Part shown: positions 1-10,728 of the stretch, piece after piece
Position numbering within the stretch: position 1 is the stretch's first letter
Layout of the letters: each line of letters begins with the position of its first letter
DNA from: Boswellia sacra
Lineage: Eukaryota; Streptophyta; Magnoliopsida; Sapindales; Burseraceae
Assembly (NCBI GenBank): GCA_013180625.2
Contig: SNVD02013877.1
Span: forward strand, 1-64,000
Reading direction: 5' to 3'
DNA length: 64,000 nt
Notes under the pieces: generated by a model
Told to the model about the DNA's origin: nothing
Databases searched by the model: none
What the model saw: only the letters and a program-made list of their open reading frames with translations
Translations under genes and position numbers: made by a program

Positions 1-243
1 TGTAACTCCTTCCCAACCGTTTTTTCCAACAATACTTTGTACAGCCAAAGCTTTAGGAATAACTCCTAAAACTTGAGTACCTCCTACATGTGCAGCTGTT
101 GACACACAACCCATTAACCCGAGGCTACCTCCCCCATAAACCACATGAATCTTTCTTTCAGCCAGTATCCTACCAAGATAATTCGCTACTTCTACGAACT
201 CTTCACTTTTACCTGGTCGAGATCCACAGAATACACATATCAT
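1..243 (-). CDS. LOG-like cytokinin riboside 5'-monophosphate phosphoribohydrolase, 5' part, runs off left edge
   Basis: Read on the minus strand from an ATG at 243, the frame stays open to the window edge. It shows the LOG-family start: MICVFCGSRPGK (nucleotide-binding start), then VVYGGGSLGLMG, then GVIPKAL. LOG enzymes hydrolyse cytokinin riboside 5'-monophosphates to the free active base plus ribose 5-phosphate in the cytosol. The catalytic PGGxGTxxE segment would lie beyond base 1 and cannot be checked. The frame is open upstream of the ATG to about 353 without another ATG. The start is therefore this ATG, or the segment is an exon using an upstream splice acceptor. Residues about 70-80 (SIVGKNGWEG) do not match the usual LOG sequence that I know, so it may be a divergent member. 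Family assignment is firm, gene integrity unknown. Confidence 0.85.
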   Translation of the reverse strand, partial: MICVFCGSRPGKSEEFVEVANYLGRILAERKIHVVYGGGSLGLMGCVSTAAHVGGTQVLGVIPKALAVQSIVGKNGWEGVT

Positions 244-592
244 TTGGATTCGACGTTTTGAAGTTCCCTCCTGTCTATGCAACTCTCTAACTAATGTTTG
301 AAGAAGAGAATAAGGAGATGTGGTATTTATGGAGTGAAAAAGGTAATGCTAAATGATGATATCTATCTCGGTTAGCTCGGTTGTTTGTTGAAAAATTTGA
401 CAATAATGCATAAAAATTCCAAAGATTGATGAAAATAAGACACCATAAGTCAACAAAAGATACAAATTCAAAAATGACAGCAATGAAGCATTAAAATTCA
501 AAAATGATGGCACGCATGCATATGTACAGGTAGTTGTGACTGTGGCTCACATCTTCCTCTGGTTGTACGTCCAGAAACGGCTTAAACACCTT
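244..592. other. spacer between LOG-like gene and Cys-rich gene
   Basis: About 350 bp between two minus-strand genes, so it should contain the LOG-like promoter and the 3' end of the upstream gene. A short minus-strand open stretch (about 490-592, reading VFKPFLDVQPEEDV at its start) directly follows the stop of the Cys-rich gene and may be read-through coding remnant. No clear TATA box is seen. Confidence 0.4.
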
Positions 593-1197
593 CTATGAGT
601 TGGGGATATGCTTCCCATCCAGTTTTCTTATAAACTGGCAAACAGGGTCATTTTGAGTCAGATTCACAAGACTATAGCATTCCTGCTCATCTCGGAATTG
701 TGTCCACAAATTAAAATTTTCACGCTGCACAAGTCCACAAGAATGCGTCTCAAGAGTCACGTTCGGGGATATCAATCCAAAGATCTCCTTACTCAGTCGC
801 CATTCTTGATGAACTGTAGTTTATCCTCTCGATTATTAGACAAATATCCCAAGGAGCGGCAACGATGGTTACAAGTCCATCTTGCACATTTGGGACAAAC
901 TTGTAACCTTTTCGCTCTTCGCTTTTTGGCATTAGAGCTTTTTCCCAAACCTGGCATATGGGAAACAAGATTATCTGAAAACTCACAAGAGAATCGAACC
1001 TTGGCTTCAATTAACCATCTTAAATCAGCAGGAATACCCTTACGCATCAACAACCTTAGTCTTTCTGCATGAGCTTTATAAATTTTAAGCAAATCATTTT
1101 GAGGAAGATAGGGAAAATGTTTGTGCAATTTTGAGAGAATGGTATATATGTGAAGAAAATGAGAGAGAAGAAAAGAAAATGGATGCAAGGTGAGCAA
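593..1197 (-). pseudogene. unrecognised Cys-rich plant protein, frame broken once
   Basis: I do not recognise this gene. Frame one (1197 to 793) gives 134 codons with a hydrophobic N-terminus, a charged helical middle (KAHAERLRLLMRKGIP) and a Cys-rich motif, CPKCARWTCNHRC, that could bind zinc. At about 790-825 the reading continues in another frame (QEWRLSKEIFGLISPNV onwards) to a stop at 593, adding about 65 well-composed residues. The two frames overlap by about 30 bp and no usable intron fits, so one small indel or a sequencing error separates them. It lies head-to-tail with the LOG-like gene. Its right side abuts the Ty3 element at about 1200-1290. If the break is real the gene is dead or truncated. 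Confidence 0.45.
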
Positions 1198-1292
1198 CAG
1201 TTTTTAGGGAACTGAAAAACGCTTTAATAAGTCACGGATACCGTATCCGGCCACTGTGACCCGGGAAAAATCAATCCTTAAAATAGGATCAA

Positions 1293-1496
1293 CTAAAGCA
1301 ATTGGACCTCTTCTTTCGTTTGGTCAAACTTTTCAAAGAATGGTTTTAACCGTTGTCCATTAACTTTAAACACATGACCATTCTTTGGGTTCTCAATTTC
1401 AACTGCTCCATGAGGGAAAACATTTTTAACAATGAAAGGCCCAGTCCAACGTGACCGAAGTTTACCAGGAAATAAATGCAACCTTGAATCATACAA
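1293..1496 (-). pseudogene. Ty3 integrase C-terminal domain fragment
   Basis: Sixty-seven codons ending at a natural stop. The start (MYDSRLHLFPGKLRSRWTGP) is the conserved GPF/Y-type module after the integrase core of plant Ty3 elements, followed by GAVEIENPKNGHVFKVNGQR. In the intact protein this part helps DNA binding and target choice. It is separated from the core by about 370 bp of broken frame (1497-1866) in which only short matching pieces are seen. Confidence 0.8.
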
Positions 1497-1866
1497 AAGA
1501 ACTTTTTGTGAAGGTTCAAGATTTTCTACAATAAATTTGTCATGACAACCTTCACTTGTTTTCTTGTAGATTTTCTATTTGCGTAGCCTCATTCCTGATT
1601 TCTTCAAGTTCACTTAGTTGGAGTTTACGTTACTTGCAAGCATCATTCAAATTTGTGTTAAATGTTTTAATGGCCTAATAAGCTTTATGCTCAATTTCCA
1701 CAGGCAAGTGACAAGGTTTTTCATAAAATAATCTATAAGGAGTCATACCTAATGATGTTTGAAAGCAGTTTAGTAAGCCCAGATGCCTCTTAAGTCTTAA
1801 TAGACCATCTTTGCGTTTTGGGTTACCTTTTTTTTCTAAGATCTTTTTTATCTTCCTTTAGCTAAT

Positions 1867-2175
1867 TCACTTGTCCACGTTGTTTGTGGGGTGATAAGGT
1901 GTAGAAATTTTATGGGTTATTCCATATTTCTTCATTAAAGTTTCAAATGGTTTTTTACAAAAATGTGTACCCCCATCACTAATAATGGCTCGAGGAATTC
2001 CAAATCTACTTAAGATATTCTCCTTCAAGAATTTGACAACTGTTTTGTGATCATTGTTTCGACAGGGAATTGCCTCGACCCATTTTGAAACATAGTCCAC
2101 TGCAACAAGGATGTACACAAAACACTGAATGACTTGACAGGGTCCATAATCATACCCCAACAGGCAAGATTTCAC
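1867..2175 (-). pseudogene. Ty3 integrase catalytic core, degenerate
   Basis: The frame carries YILVAVDYVSKWVEAIP and IISDGGTHFCKK, the region of the second catalytic Asp of the DDE integrase. The first catalytic Asp region (normally within a GIDFMGPF-like stretch) is garbled and the last part (TPYHPTNNVDK) stops before the catalytic Glu. The core is therefore inactive. It follows the RT/RNase H frame after a short frameshifted stretch. Confidence 0.8.
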
Positions 2176-2243
2176 GATAGAATGGGATGCAAAACGGCAT
2201 CATGTTTTGTCTTTTTGAAATAGATCCCTTTTTGACATTTTCA

Positions 2244-3731
2244 CTACGTTTTGGCAAAATTCTGTGCATCTTTAAATAAGGTGGGCCAATAAAATCCACA
2301 TTGTAAGATCTTAGCAGCTGTTTTTCTAGATGAAAAATGTCCTCCACATGCTTCAAAATGACAAAAGTTAATGACACTACTTACCTCATTGTCGGGTATG
2401 CATCTTCTTATTATTTGGTCTGGATAATATTTGAACAAATATGGGTCGTCCCAATAAAAATTTTTCACCTCGGTTAAAAATTTCCTTTTGTCTTGAGCAT
2501 TCCAATGAGGTGGCATTTTTCCGGTTGCAAGAAAATTTACAATGTTAGCAAACCAAGGTACAGTAGCAACAGAAAATAAAAATTCATCCGGAAAAGAATC
2601 ATTGATAGGTGAAGTTTCAATTAATGTCTCTGTCGTTAGTCTTGAAAGATGATCAGCAACGACATTTTCGGCTCCTTTCTTATCTTTTATTGTGATGTTG
2701 AATTCTTGGAGCAATAAGATCCACCGTATCAATCTAGGTTTTGCATCCTGTTTAGACATTAAATATCTCACAGCTGCATGGTCATTGTAAACAATTGTGG
2801 GAGAACCAATTAAATAAGAACGAAATTTGTCCAATGCAAATACTACTGCAAGTAGTTCTTTTTCAGTTGTTGTGTCATTCATTTGCGCATCATTTAAAGT
2901 CCTACTTGCATAGTATATGACATAAGGCTTACCCTCTTTTCTTTGTCCTAAGACAGCACCAACGGCATAGTCACTTGCATCACACATCAATTCAAAAGGC
3001 AAGGACCAATCAGGAGATTGCATATTTGGAGCAGTTGTTAAAAGTCCAATTAGTGTATCAAAGGCATTTTGACATTCTTGAGTCCATTCAAAGGAAGTAT
3101 CTTTTATTAAGAGGTTACAAAGATGTTTAGATATAGCACTGAAATTTCTTATGAACCTCCTATAAAATCCAGCATGCCCTAAGAATGAACGAACCTCTTT
3201 AACTGTTTTTGGTGGAGGCAAATGGGAAATTAATTCCACTTTTGCTTTGTCCACTTCAATTCCTTTAGAAGACACTACATGACCTAAGATAATTCCTGAA
3301 GTGACCATATAATGACCTTTTTCCCAATTCAAAATAAGACCTTTTTCTACACACCTTTTTAGGACTTTTTCTAAGTTTTCAAGACAATTATCAAAAGAGT
3401 TTCCAAAAACAGTTAAATCATCCATAAAAACTTCCAAACAATGCTCAACCATGTCACTGAAAATGCTTAACATGCATCTTTGAAAAGTGGCTGGGGCATT
3501 GCAAAGTCCAAAAGGCATTCTCCTAAATACAAAAGTGCCAAAGGGGCACGTGAATGTGGTCTTTTCTTGGTCTTCAAGTGCAATGGGGATTTGATAGTAG
3601 CCTGAGTATCCATCAAGACAGCAGTAGTAGGGGTTTCCTGCTACTCTTTCAAGAATTTGGTCAAGGAAGGGTAAGGGAAAATGGTCTTTTCTAGTGACAA
3701 CATTTAATTTTCTATAATCGAACTCCTCCAA
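2244..3731 (-). pseudogene. Ty3 reverse transcriptase, RNase H and start of integrase
   Basis: A 495-codon open frame. It starts inside the RT palm (DYRKLN, then [10 protein letters not shown], then [16 protein letters not shown]), has the polymerase motif FMDDLTVFG, the RNase H domain ([14 protein letters not shown] and [10 protein letters not shown], with [12 protein letters not shown]), and ends in the integrase His/Cys zinc finger ([10 protein letters not shown]) before its cysteines. FMDD instead of YVDD is usual for Athila elements. The longest intact piece of this element, but it lacks the N-terminal RT fingers. Confidence 0.88.
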
Positions 3732-3857
3732 CTAGACATCGAGACACGAGTTTGGTTCAGTAATTTCACCCCTTTTCATTTTTTAAAACACTGTAATGCC
3801 CAGATTTTTTAGGTACTACTTGTGTAGGGTCTTTACCCCTTCTATCAGAGCAATGTG

Positions 3858-4451
3858 CTAGATAATTCCCACATCAAGTATTTTGAGAACTTCAGCCCTA
3901 ATGACCTCTTTCATGTGTGGATTTAATCTCCTTTGAGGTTGTTGAGATGTTTTGGCATTTTCCTCTAAATGTATTCTATTTGTGCAAATTAAAGGGTTAA
4001 TGCCTTTTATATCTTTTAAAGTCCACCCAATTGCATTTTTATGCCTTTTAAGCACTTCTATCAACTTACCTTGTTGCTCGCATGTGAGGGATGAAGAAAT
4101 TACCACCGGATATGTCTGATTCTCCCCAATATATGCATATTTCAGTCCTTCAGGTAAGGGCTTCAATTCTAGCTTGGGAGCTTCACCTTCCTTGCTTTCA
4201 TTCATTTGCCCCAATTCTTCAAATCTTGATTTTGAGCCTTTTTCCAATACCTGTGCACAATCTAGTAAGGAACACATATTAGAAAGATCATGTTCTAATT
4301 CCATACTTGATTCTAACGAATTTACTAAACAAGTTTCCAAAGGGTCAGAAGAACTCCCTTTTTGGATGTGATCTTCCACAATAGATTCGATCATATTAGC
4401 CTCCTCAATTTCATCTTCTTCTTCATGTGATTGTTGGCACATATTGAACAT
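3858..4451 (-). pseudogene. Ty3 pol segment between protease and reverse transcriptase
   Basis: A 197-codon frame. The acidic N-terminal two thirds is a linker. The C-terminal part (LKYAYIGENQTYPVVISS, then KRHKNAIGWTLKDIKGI, then QQPQRRLNPHMKEVI) is the standard entry into the RT domain of Athila/Tat elements. It is joined to the RT at 3731 only through a frameshift, and about 125 bp between them are degenerate. Confidence 0.8.
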
Positions 4452-4459
4452 TAAGTTCC

Positions 4460-4860
4460 AATGTCATGTTCCCAAATGATAGCTTCATTACTCCATTCCT
4501 GCAATTAATCAAAGCATTAGAAGTAGCTAGAAATGGACGCCCTAAAATAACAGGAATTGAATTGCTTACTTCTACTGGTTATGTGTCCAAGACGATAAAA
4601 TCCACTGGGTAAATGAATTTATCGACTTGAACTAATACATCTTCTACTACTCTTCTTGGTACTTTAATTGATCTATCAGCAAGCAAAAGAGTCACAGAAG
4701 TCGGTTTTAACTCACCTAAATTGAGTTTCTGAAAAACCGAATATGGAAGCAAATTCACACTAGCACCAAGATCAAGTAAAGCTTGTTCAATTTTATGGTC
4801 TCCAATAACACATGAAATTGTAGGACAACCTGGATCCTTCTATTTCACTGTATTATTGTT
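4460..4860 (-). pseudogene. Ty3 retropepsin-like protease remnant
   Basis: Translating this interval by eye on the minus strand gives DLGASVNLLPYSVF (aspartic protease active-site loop, DLGAS in place of DTGA), then LLADRSIKVPRRVVEDVLV, then VILGRPFLATS. These are the conserved blocks of the plant Ty3 protease in the right order. The frame is interrupted by stops. In a live element it would cleave the Gag-Pol polyprotein. Confidence 0.75.
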
Positions 4861-5004
4861 TTGAAGAATAGCACTTACTTGCTTGGCTAGAAAGGCCTTC
4901 TTTTTCACATTTAATTTCCTTTTCACAGTGCACAAGTCTTTCAAAAATTTTGCATAAGAAGGTATCTATTTGATCACATCTAGCAAGGGAATGTTGACCT
5001 TTAC

Positions 5005-5355
5005 CTATTTGAAAATTTCAAAGATTTTAGAATTGTGAGTTGGCTTCTTTTGTGTGGCTAATGCTTGAGGAAATGGAGGCACAGATGAGGATTTGGTTTC
5101 TTCTTCGCTAGGTGTTGGGTTGGCAGCCTCTTCCTGTCCTTTAGAGATCGATTCTTCTTCTTTCTCACAAGGATTAGGAATGTGTTTTTCAACAACCTTA
5201 CCATTGCGAAGGGTCATAACTGACTTGGCTTGGTCAAAATAATGGTTATTTGAATTCCCTACATTTGAGTTAGATTGATCTTTGGGGTTTTGCAATGTTT
5301 GAGAAGGAAATTTCCCTTTCTCTTGGATGCTAAATGTTAAGGCAATTTTGGTCAA
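5005..5355 (-). pseudogene. Ty3 Gag/protease linker fragment
   Basis: A 116-codon frame with SVMTLRNGKVVEKHIPNP, a block found between Gag and protease in Athila/Tat elements, followed by an acidic, Ser/Pro-rich stretch and PTHNSKIFEIFK near the end. It has no catalytic motif of its own. Confidence 0.7.
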
Positions 5356-5544
5356 GAAGTTTCTGATAGATTTGCTATGTTTTGAGCAGTTTGACTATTG
5401 GAGTCTCGTGCTTTTGTAATGAATGATCATGTTCTTCAAAGTCATTCCTAGGAGGAGATCATATGCATTTTAGCATGAGAATTTTGACATTGTCGTGTTT
5501 GGAAAAGGGACTTTGTAAGATTGTGCATGATTGCCTTTTTCCAG

Positions 5545-5745
5545 CTACAATTTGATGATTCTCCAACAGATGTAGTTTTGATATGGTTGTGAGTTTGGCC
5601 TTTTGAAAGTGTTCACTTCATTGGCTTCTTCATGGACATTCCCTAAGGCCGGATAAGTTGGGCAATCATCAGTAGAATGGTCATTGTCATCACAAATGTT
5701 ACAGATATTTTCTTGAATAGATTTCAATTGACCACTCTTTTTCAT
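5545..5745 (-). pseudogene. Ty3 Gag nucleocapsid zinc-knuckle fragment
   Basis: Contains CNICDDNDHSTDDCP, a CCHC-type RNA-binding knuckle (Cys-X2-Cys-X4-His-X4-Cys), followed by YPALGNVHEEANEVN. This module packages genomic RNA in the parent element. Flanking Gag sequence between 5746 and 6336 is recognisable only in pieces. Confidence 0.75.
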
Positions 5746-6336
5746 CTCTAAAGCCTCGACTTTTCTCGCTAGGGATGCAAATTTGGCTTGAAGGTCATGG
5801 TCTTCCCTAAGGTTGTAAATGCCTCTATTGGATGTCGAGGTTGGGGCCTTGCTTGGTACCTCCTAGGTGCCAGCAGTGTCCCAATTTTGTGCTTTTTCTG
5901 CCAAGGAATCTAGGAAGTCAAGTGCTTCCTCAGGGTCTTTTTCTTTAAATTCTCCATTATACATTAATTCTACTAGTTGCCTATCTTGAGGTGTTAACCC
6001 TTCATAGAAGTGTGCAACTATTCTCCAAGTTTCAAACCAAGGTGAGGACAGGTATTAAGTAGTTCCTTATACCTATCCCAACATTGGTAAAGGGTTTTCC
6101 CTTGTTTCTGAGAGAAATCAGAAATTTGTCTTTTAAGAGAATTTGTTCTATGGGTAGGAAAAAATTTTTTCAAAATTGTTGTTTCATCTCATCCCATGAA
6201 CTGATGGAATTCGACCTCAAATTTTGTAGCCATGTTCTAGCTTTATCTTTTAAAGAAAAGGAAAAAGCTTTAATCTAATGGTGTTTATGCTACAATTTGG
6301 GTCAGTGTAGGAGCTACATAGCTCTTCAAAGAGTTT

Positions 6337-6633
6337 TCAATGCGAATATGGGTTCTCCTGTCCAAGGGCCATGAAAGTGGGTAGAAGTCGAACAAAACTT
6401 GGTTTGAAATTGAAATGGATTGAATCTGGAGGAGAAACTACACAAGATGGTGCACTAGTCCTTACCGGATTCAGGTAGTCTCTGAGGGTTCTTCGTTGGT
6501 TTTGATCATTTTGTTGCGAACGGTTGTCCCCTTCATCCGTGAATATTTCCTCATGATTATCGGCCATGTTTTCTAAGAGAGATGATGTTTTTCTAACAAG
6601 TCTACCACTAGATGTTCGTGACCAAATTTTCAT
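6337..6633 (-). pseudogene. Ty3 Gag N-terminal fragment
   Basis: A 98-codon frame near the element's 5' end. The block RRTLRDYLNPVRTSAPS is the typical beginning of Athila Gag. The frame is lost near VRLLPTFMALGQENPYSH, where the capsid-like domain should start. The spacing, about 120 bp downstream of the primer binding site, suits a Gag start. Confidence 0.7.
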
Positions 6634-6749
6634 GCAAGAAAGAGAGAAGAAAAGAGAGCAAAAGATGAATACACAAAAAAAAAATAAAAATTTAGATCTA
6701 AGATGAGAAAAGAATACTTAAATTTTTGGGCACGCCAATTTTTTTACCT

Positions 6750-6767
6750 TCCCCGGCAACGGCGCCA
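6750..6767 (-). other. primer binding site (tRNA-Asp) of the Ty3 element
   Basis: On the minus strand this reads TGGCGCCGTTGCCGGGGA, a full complement of the 3' end of plant tRNA-Asp including CCA. It sits 6 bp (AGTTTT) from the LTR end, the same spacing as in the second Ty3 element at 61744. It fixes the element's orientation and the inner LTR boundary. Confidence 0.9.
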
Positions 6768-6773
6768 AAAACT

Positions 6774-8275
6774 TGGACACATCCGAAAAGGATTGGCTCC
6801 TAAGTATAGGAGTGTCCGAAGTAATAAACCCGGTGAGACCGAGGTCGATCCACGAGGAAGGGAATTTAGCGTTAACAAATTAAAGCTAAAACAAATGTTG
6901 ATATGGATTATTCAAGAGTAACATGATAATATCCTACAAGTACGTAACATGGTAGATGGTATTACCGACCATTGAATCTTAAAACAAAAGAGAGGAGGTA
7001 AAACCATCCATGGAAATAGGTGGTATAACCAACCATAGTAAATTAAAGACAATTTCATAAGGTGGTAGAACCTACCATAGTAAATAAAATAAAAAGTTCA
7101 TAAACAATAGAATAATTAAAATACACGAGGAATTAACACAATAACAATGAAGGCTAAGGTTAGGGGATCCGCCCTTGATATTTCAAATAAGGATAATTAA
7201 CCCATTTTAGTTATATGAATTATATTTGTTTCGTTACCAATATTTATACCACTTCTTGTAAATTGGTTCAAGCATCCAACTGTCCAAGCATCATATTTCT
7301 ATAACAAATCAGGTTCTAACTAATTCGTGTCGGTAAGGAAGAACCATACATCATCTAGAAAGGATCCAAGCATTTGATGTGCCAAGGATTGTCGACAATG
7401 GATCACGACCTCCACTTTACGAGTGGTGTCAAGATTGATTAAGAAATTAAATATAAATCATATTGAATAAACATTATAAGATTAAGATTATTAAGCACAT
7501 ATTAAGGGTTAGAGAATCCTTATTCTCATATCAAGGGTTTCACCCTTTCACCTTAGCAAAAGAGAAATTAGAAGAACATTATAATAGAAAGAAAATAAAA
7601 TGCAAGAAAAAGGAAATTCATTAATAACATAAACACACAAAACACAATACAAGATCCTAGCCAAAGCCAAAATGTTCCAGCCAAGGCCAAGATGCCCTAA
7701 TGGGTCACAAGGCACCTCTATTTATAGATACATCCAGGGGCAAACTTGTCAAATTACAAGGGCATAATTGTCAAATATTAGTTGTAAATATCTTTGACAA
7801 TTGGGATCATTAGGCACCGACTTTGACCATCAATTTTGACATCGAAATGTTGTGAATTTTAATCACATGTCTTCATGAAAGTTGTAGATATTTCTCTCAG
7901 CTTTCTAGAACATATTGATTTGCACAATTTGGATACGTATTTTGAGAGATACGGTCCAAAATACTGAGGCCTGGTCAGACTGGGCCGAGACTGTAGATGG
8001 GTTCACTTCAAGCCCAATTTTGGTCCACTAAGAGCCCGAATTTGATGATGCTTGTGAAATGCAATCTTGTAGACAATTAAATCAGCTTTCCAAAACATTA
8101 AGAATTGCACCATTCTGATCTATAAATAGAGAGTTATGCCCATTTTACCAAACCTGCAACAAAACCAAAATTAAGAGAAATTAATTTCAAAGATGCAAAT
8201 GCTACAAATATGCTTAAGTTGAGGAATTTAATGACACTATTAATACAATATGATGAACTAAACTCTTATTAAACA
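6774..8275 (-). repeat. 5' LTR of the Athila-type element
   Basis: The inner boundary is set by the primer site; in element orientation the LTR ends GTGTCCA. The outer boundary is inferred from a TGTTTAAT start at 8275, immediately before copia sequence. Length is about 1.5 kb, normal for Athila. It carries a TATA box on the minus strand and, near its end, the GGTCGATCC-type block common to this clade. No second LTR is in the window for comparison, so the outer end is uncertain. Confidence 0.55.
7719..7726 (-). promoter_or_regulatory. probable LTR TATA box
   Basis: On the minus strand TATAAATA, in the middle of the 1.5-kb LTR and pointing toward gag. Position and context fit the Pol II promoter of the Athila element. 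Confidence 0.5.
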
Positions 8276-8286
8276 TGCATATTTAA

Positions 8287-10114
8287 GTGTTCATCATGGA
8301 GCATACTCAGCAGCAGGTGGAGTTTGAAACAACGATATTGAACCCAGTTAGATCTGTTGAGACAGATGATGGTACTCCTATGACAGAGGAGGATTTGGGA
8401 GATGATGGTGAGGGTTCTACTCAGGAACCTCAACAGCAACAAGAATCTATTGCAGTTAATAGGCCAAGACGTGAGATTCGCAGACCAGATCGATTTGCTG
8501 ATATGGTGGCCTATGCACTTCCAGTTATAGATGCTGATGTTCCTTCCACTTATAGAGAGGCAGTCAGATGTTCTAAAGTTGATAAGTGGAAGACAGCTAT
8601 GAGTGAAGAGATGCAGTCTCTTCAAAAGAATGAAACTTGGGAGCTAGCTCAACTATCGAATGGTAAAAAGGCAATTGGGTGCAAATGGGTATATGCAAAG
8701 AAAGATGGATTTCCTGACAAGAATGACGTCCGTTACAAGGCAAGGTTGGTGGCTAAAGGCTACGCTCAGAGGGAAGGAATTGACTACAATGAGGTATTTT
8801 CTCCAGTTGTGAAACATTCTTCAATTAGAATTTTATTAGCCTTGGTAGCTCAGATGAATATGGAACTAGTTCAATTGGATGTAAAAACTGTATTTTTACA
8901 TGGTGACTTGGAAGAGGAAATCTATATGGCTCAGCCAGAGGGATTCAGAGTTGCTGGTAAGGAAAAATTTGGTTTGCAAACTGAAAAGATCGCTTTATGG
9001 TTTGAAGCAATCTCCCAGACAGTGGTATAAGCGATTTGATCGGTTCATGATGGGTCAGAGGTACACAAGAAGCAAATTTGATAATTGTGTGTATTTTCGG
9101 AGGCTATATGATGGTTCTTTCATTTATCTACTCTTGTATGTTGATGATATGTTGATAGCTTCGACGAATGTCGAAGAAATTGCAAAGTTGAAGACTCAGT
9201 TGAATCGAGAGTTTGAGATGAAAGATTTGGGTGAAGCTAAGAAGATTCTAGGTATGGAGATTAGCAGAGATAGAGGGAGAAGCAAGATTTGTTTGACTCA
9301 GAAGCAATATTTGAAGAAGGTATTACAGCGGTTTGGCATTACAGAGCAGTCAAAACCTGTAAGTACCCCACTTGCTCCTCATATGAAACTCAGTGCATCT
9401 TTATCTCCTAGTACAGATGAGGAACGAGAGTACATGTCTCGAGTTCCGTATGCTAATGCAGTTGGTAGCCTGATGTATGCTATGGTGTGTACGAGACCGG
9501 ACATTTCACATGCAGTTGGAGTTGCGAGCAGGTATATGCATGATCCTGGTAAAGGACATTGGCAAGCAGTGAAATGGATTCTACGCTATTTGTTGAGAAT
9601 CATAGATGTTGGCTTAGTCTTTGAGAGGGATAATACATGTGGTCAGTATGCTATTGGTTATGTTGATTCAGATTATGTTGGTGATTTGGATAAACGTCGG
9701 TCAACAACCGGTTATGTGTTTACTCTTGCAAGAGCACCAGTGAGTTGGAAGTCTACTTTATAGTCTACAGTGGCTTTGTCTACTACAGAGGCAGAGTATA
9801 TGACAATGACAGAGGCTGTGAAGGAAGCTATTTGGTTACAGGGATTGCTAGATGAATTGGGAATTGGGCAGAAGAAGATCACTCTTTATTCTGACAGTCA
9901 GAGTGCTATCCATTTAGCGAAGAATCCAGTGTTCCATGTTCGTACGAAGCATATTGATGTTCTGTATCATTTTGTGCGGGAGATCATTGATGAAGGGAGA
10001 ATCTTACTTCAGAAGATTGAGACTGCCGAGAATCTTGTAGATATGTTGACTAAGGTTGTGACAGCGATCAAGTTCAGTCATTGTTTGGACTTGATCAATA
10101 TTGTGCGAGTTTGA
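8287..10114 (+). pseudogene. copia reverse transcriptase/RNase H, one frameshift and one stop
   Basis: From 8287 the frame gives the acidic integrase-RT linker, then KWVYAKKDGF, RYKARLVAKGYAQ and QLDVKTVFLHGDLEEEIYM. A one-base insertion in an A-run near 8968 shifts the frame. The other frame continues with SLYGLKQSPRQWYKRFD and the catalytic LLYVDDMLIAS, then the TRPDISHAVG block. A TAG at about 9761 interrupts the start of RNase H (SWKSTL, then STVALSTTEAEYM), which then runs to a stop at 10114 through YSDSQSAIHLAKNP and RTKHIDVLYHFVRE. Apart from these two lesions the domain is well preserved, so inactivation looks recent compared with the neighbouring Ty3 element. Confidence 0.88.
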
Positions 10115-10215
10115 CCGCGCCAGTGGGCGCATTTGGAGGCGTTGCAATTGTGATAGAGAATGTGGGAAAAAGAAGAGTTTTGTGGTGGAATGGCTAAATC
10201 GCCAAGGTGGAGAAT

Positions 10216-10728
10216 TGTTAGAATTGTGGCTCTTTAGCCATTGTGTGTGTGTGTGCAAGGATCCCATATGAAGTGGGAGTCTTTGTGTTGGAGAGACTTG
10301 GGCTTATAAATTAAAGTCAAGTCTTCTCACTTATGTGTCCCATTGGTAATTCTCCTCCACCCCCTCTATTTGTAAGGCCTCACATATAAGACCTTATAGT
10401 TTAAGGGCCTTTCATTAAGGACCTTAAAGTTTGTAATATTTGTTTTTCCCCCTTTGATTTTGGGTATTTGTAGTATTGCCCAATTGTTTAGGTAATTACA
10501 GTTTGATCCAACTATTTGGGTAATTACAGTTTGACCCAATAGTTGTGGAATTTGTATTGTGGCCCAATAGTTTGTAATTCTCTTTGAAGATAGTGGAAAG
10601 TTTCTTCAGCGGCGCCCGAGGACGTAGGTACAAATACCGAACCTCGTTAAATCCTGATGTATTTTTTATTTCTGCATTATGGTTGATTGGTTGCCTCTTT
10701 AGTTGCTATTATATTCAATTATCTAGCA
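10216..10728 (+). repeat. 3' LTR of the copia fragment
   Basis: It starts TGTTAG immediately after the purine-rich AAGGTGGAGAATT and ends CTAGCA, giving a TG...CA LTR with imperfect terminal inverted repeats. Its 5' partner is missing, so the right boundary rests only on the terminal inverted repeat. The Pol frame ends about 100 bp upstream, the normal spacing. Confidence 0.6.

Larger units (their letters stand above)
1293..8275 (-). mobile_element. decayed Athila-type Ty3 LTR retrotransposon, 3' truncated
   Basis: Read on the minus strand the order is LTR (8275-6774), primer binding site (6767-6750), gag, zinc knuckle, protease, reverse transcriptase, RNase H, integrase (ending 1293). The tRNA-Asp primer site, the FMDD polymerase motif and the gag style place it in the Athila/Tat clade. 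Every domain is broken by frameshifts or stops. No 3' LTR and no env-like ORF is visible: the sequence stops being recognisable just past the integrase C-terminus. Its LTR end directly abuts a copia fragment at 8276. Confidence 0.85.
8276..10728 (+). mobile_element. 3' half of a Tork/Tnt1-type Ty1/copia element
   Basis: The element retains the C-terminal part of Pol (RT and RNase H), a polypurine tract (about 10204-10215) and the 3' LTR. Gag, protease, integrase and the 5' LTR are missing: the left end is cut exactly where the Athila LTR ends. Pol sequence resembles the tobacco Tnt1 group (LYVDDMLIAS, SRVPYANAVGSLMYAM). Confidence 0.8.
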
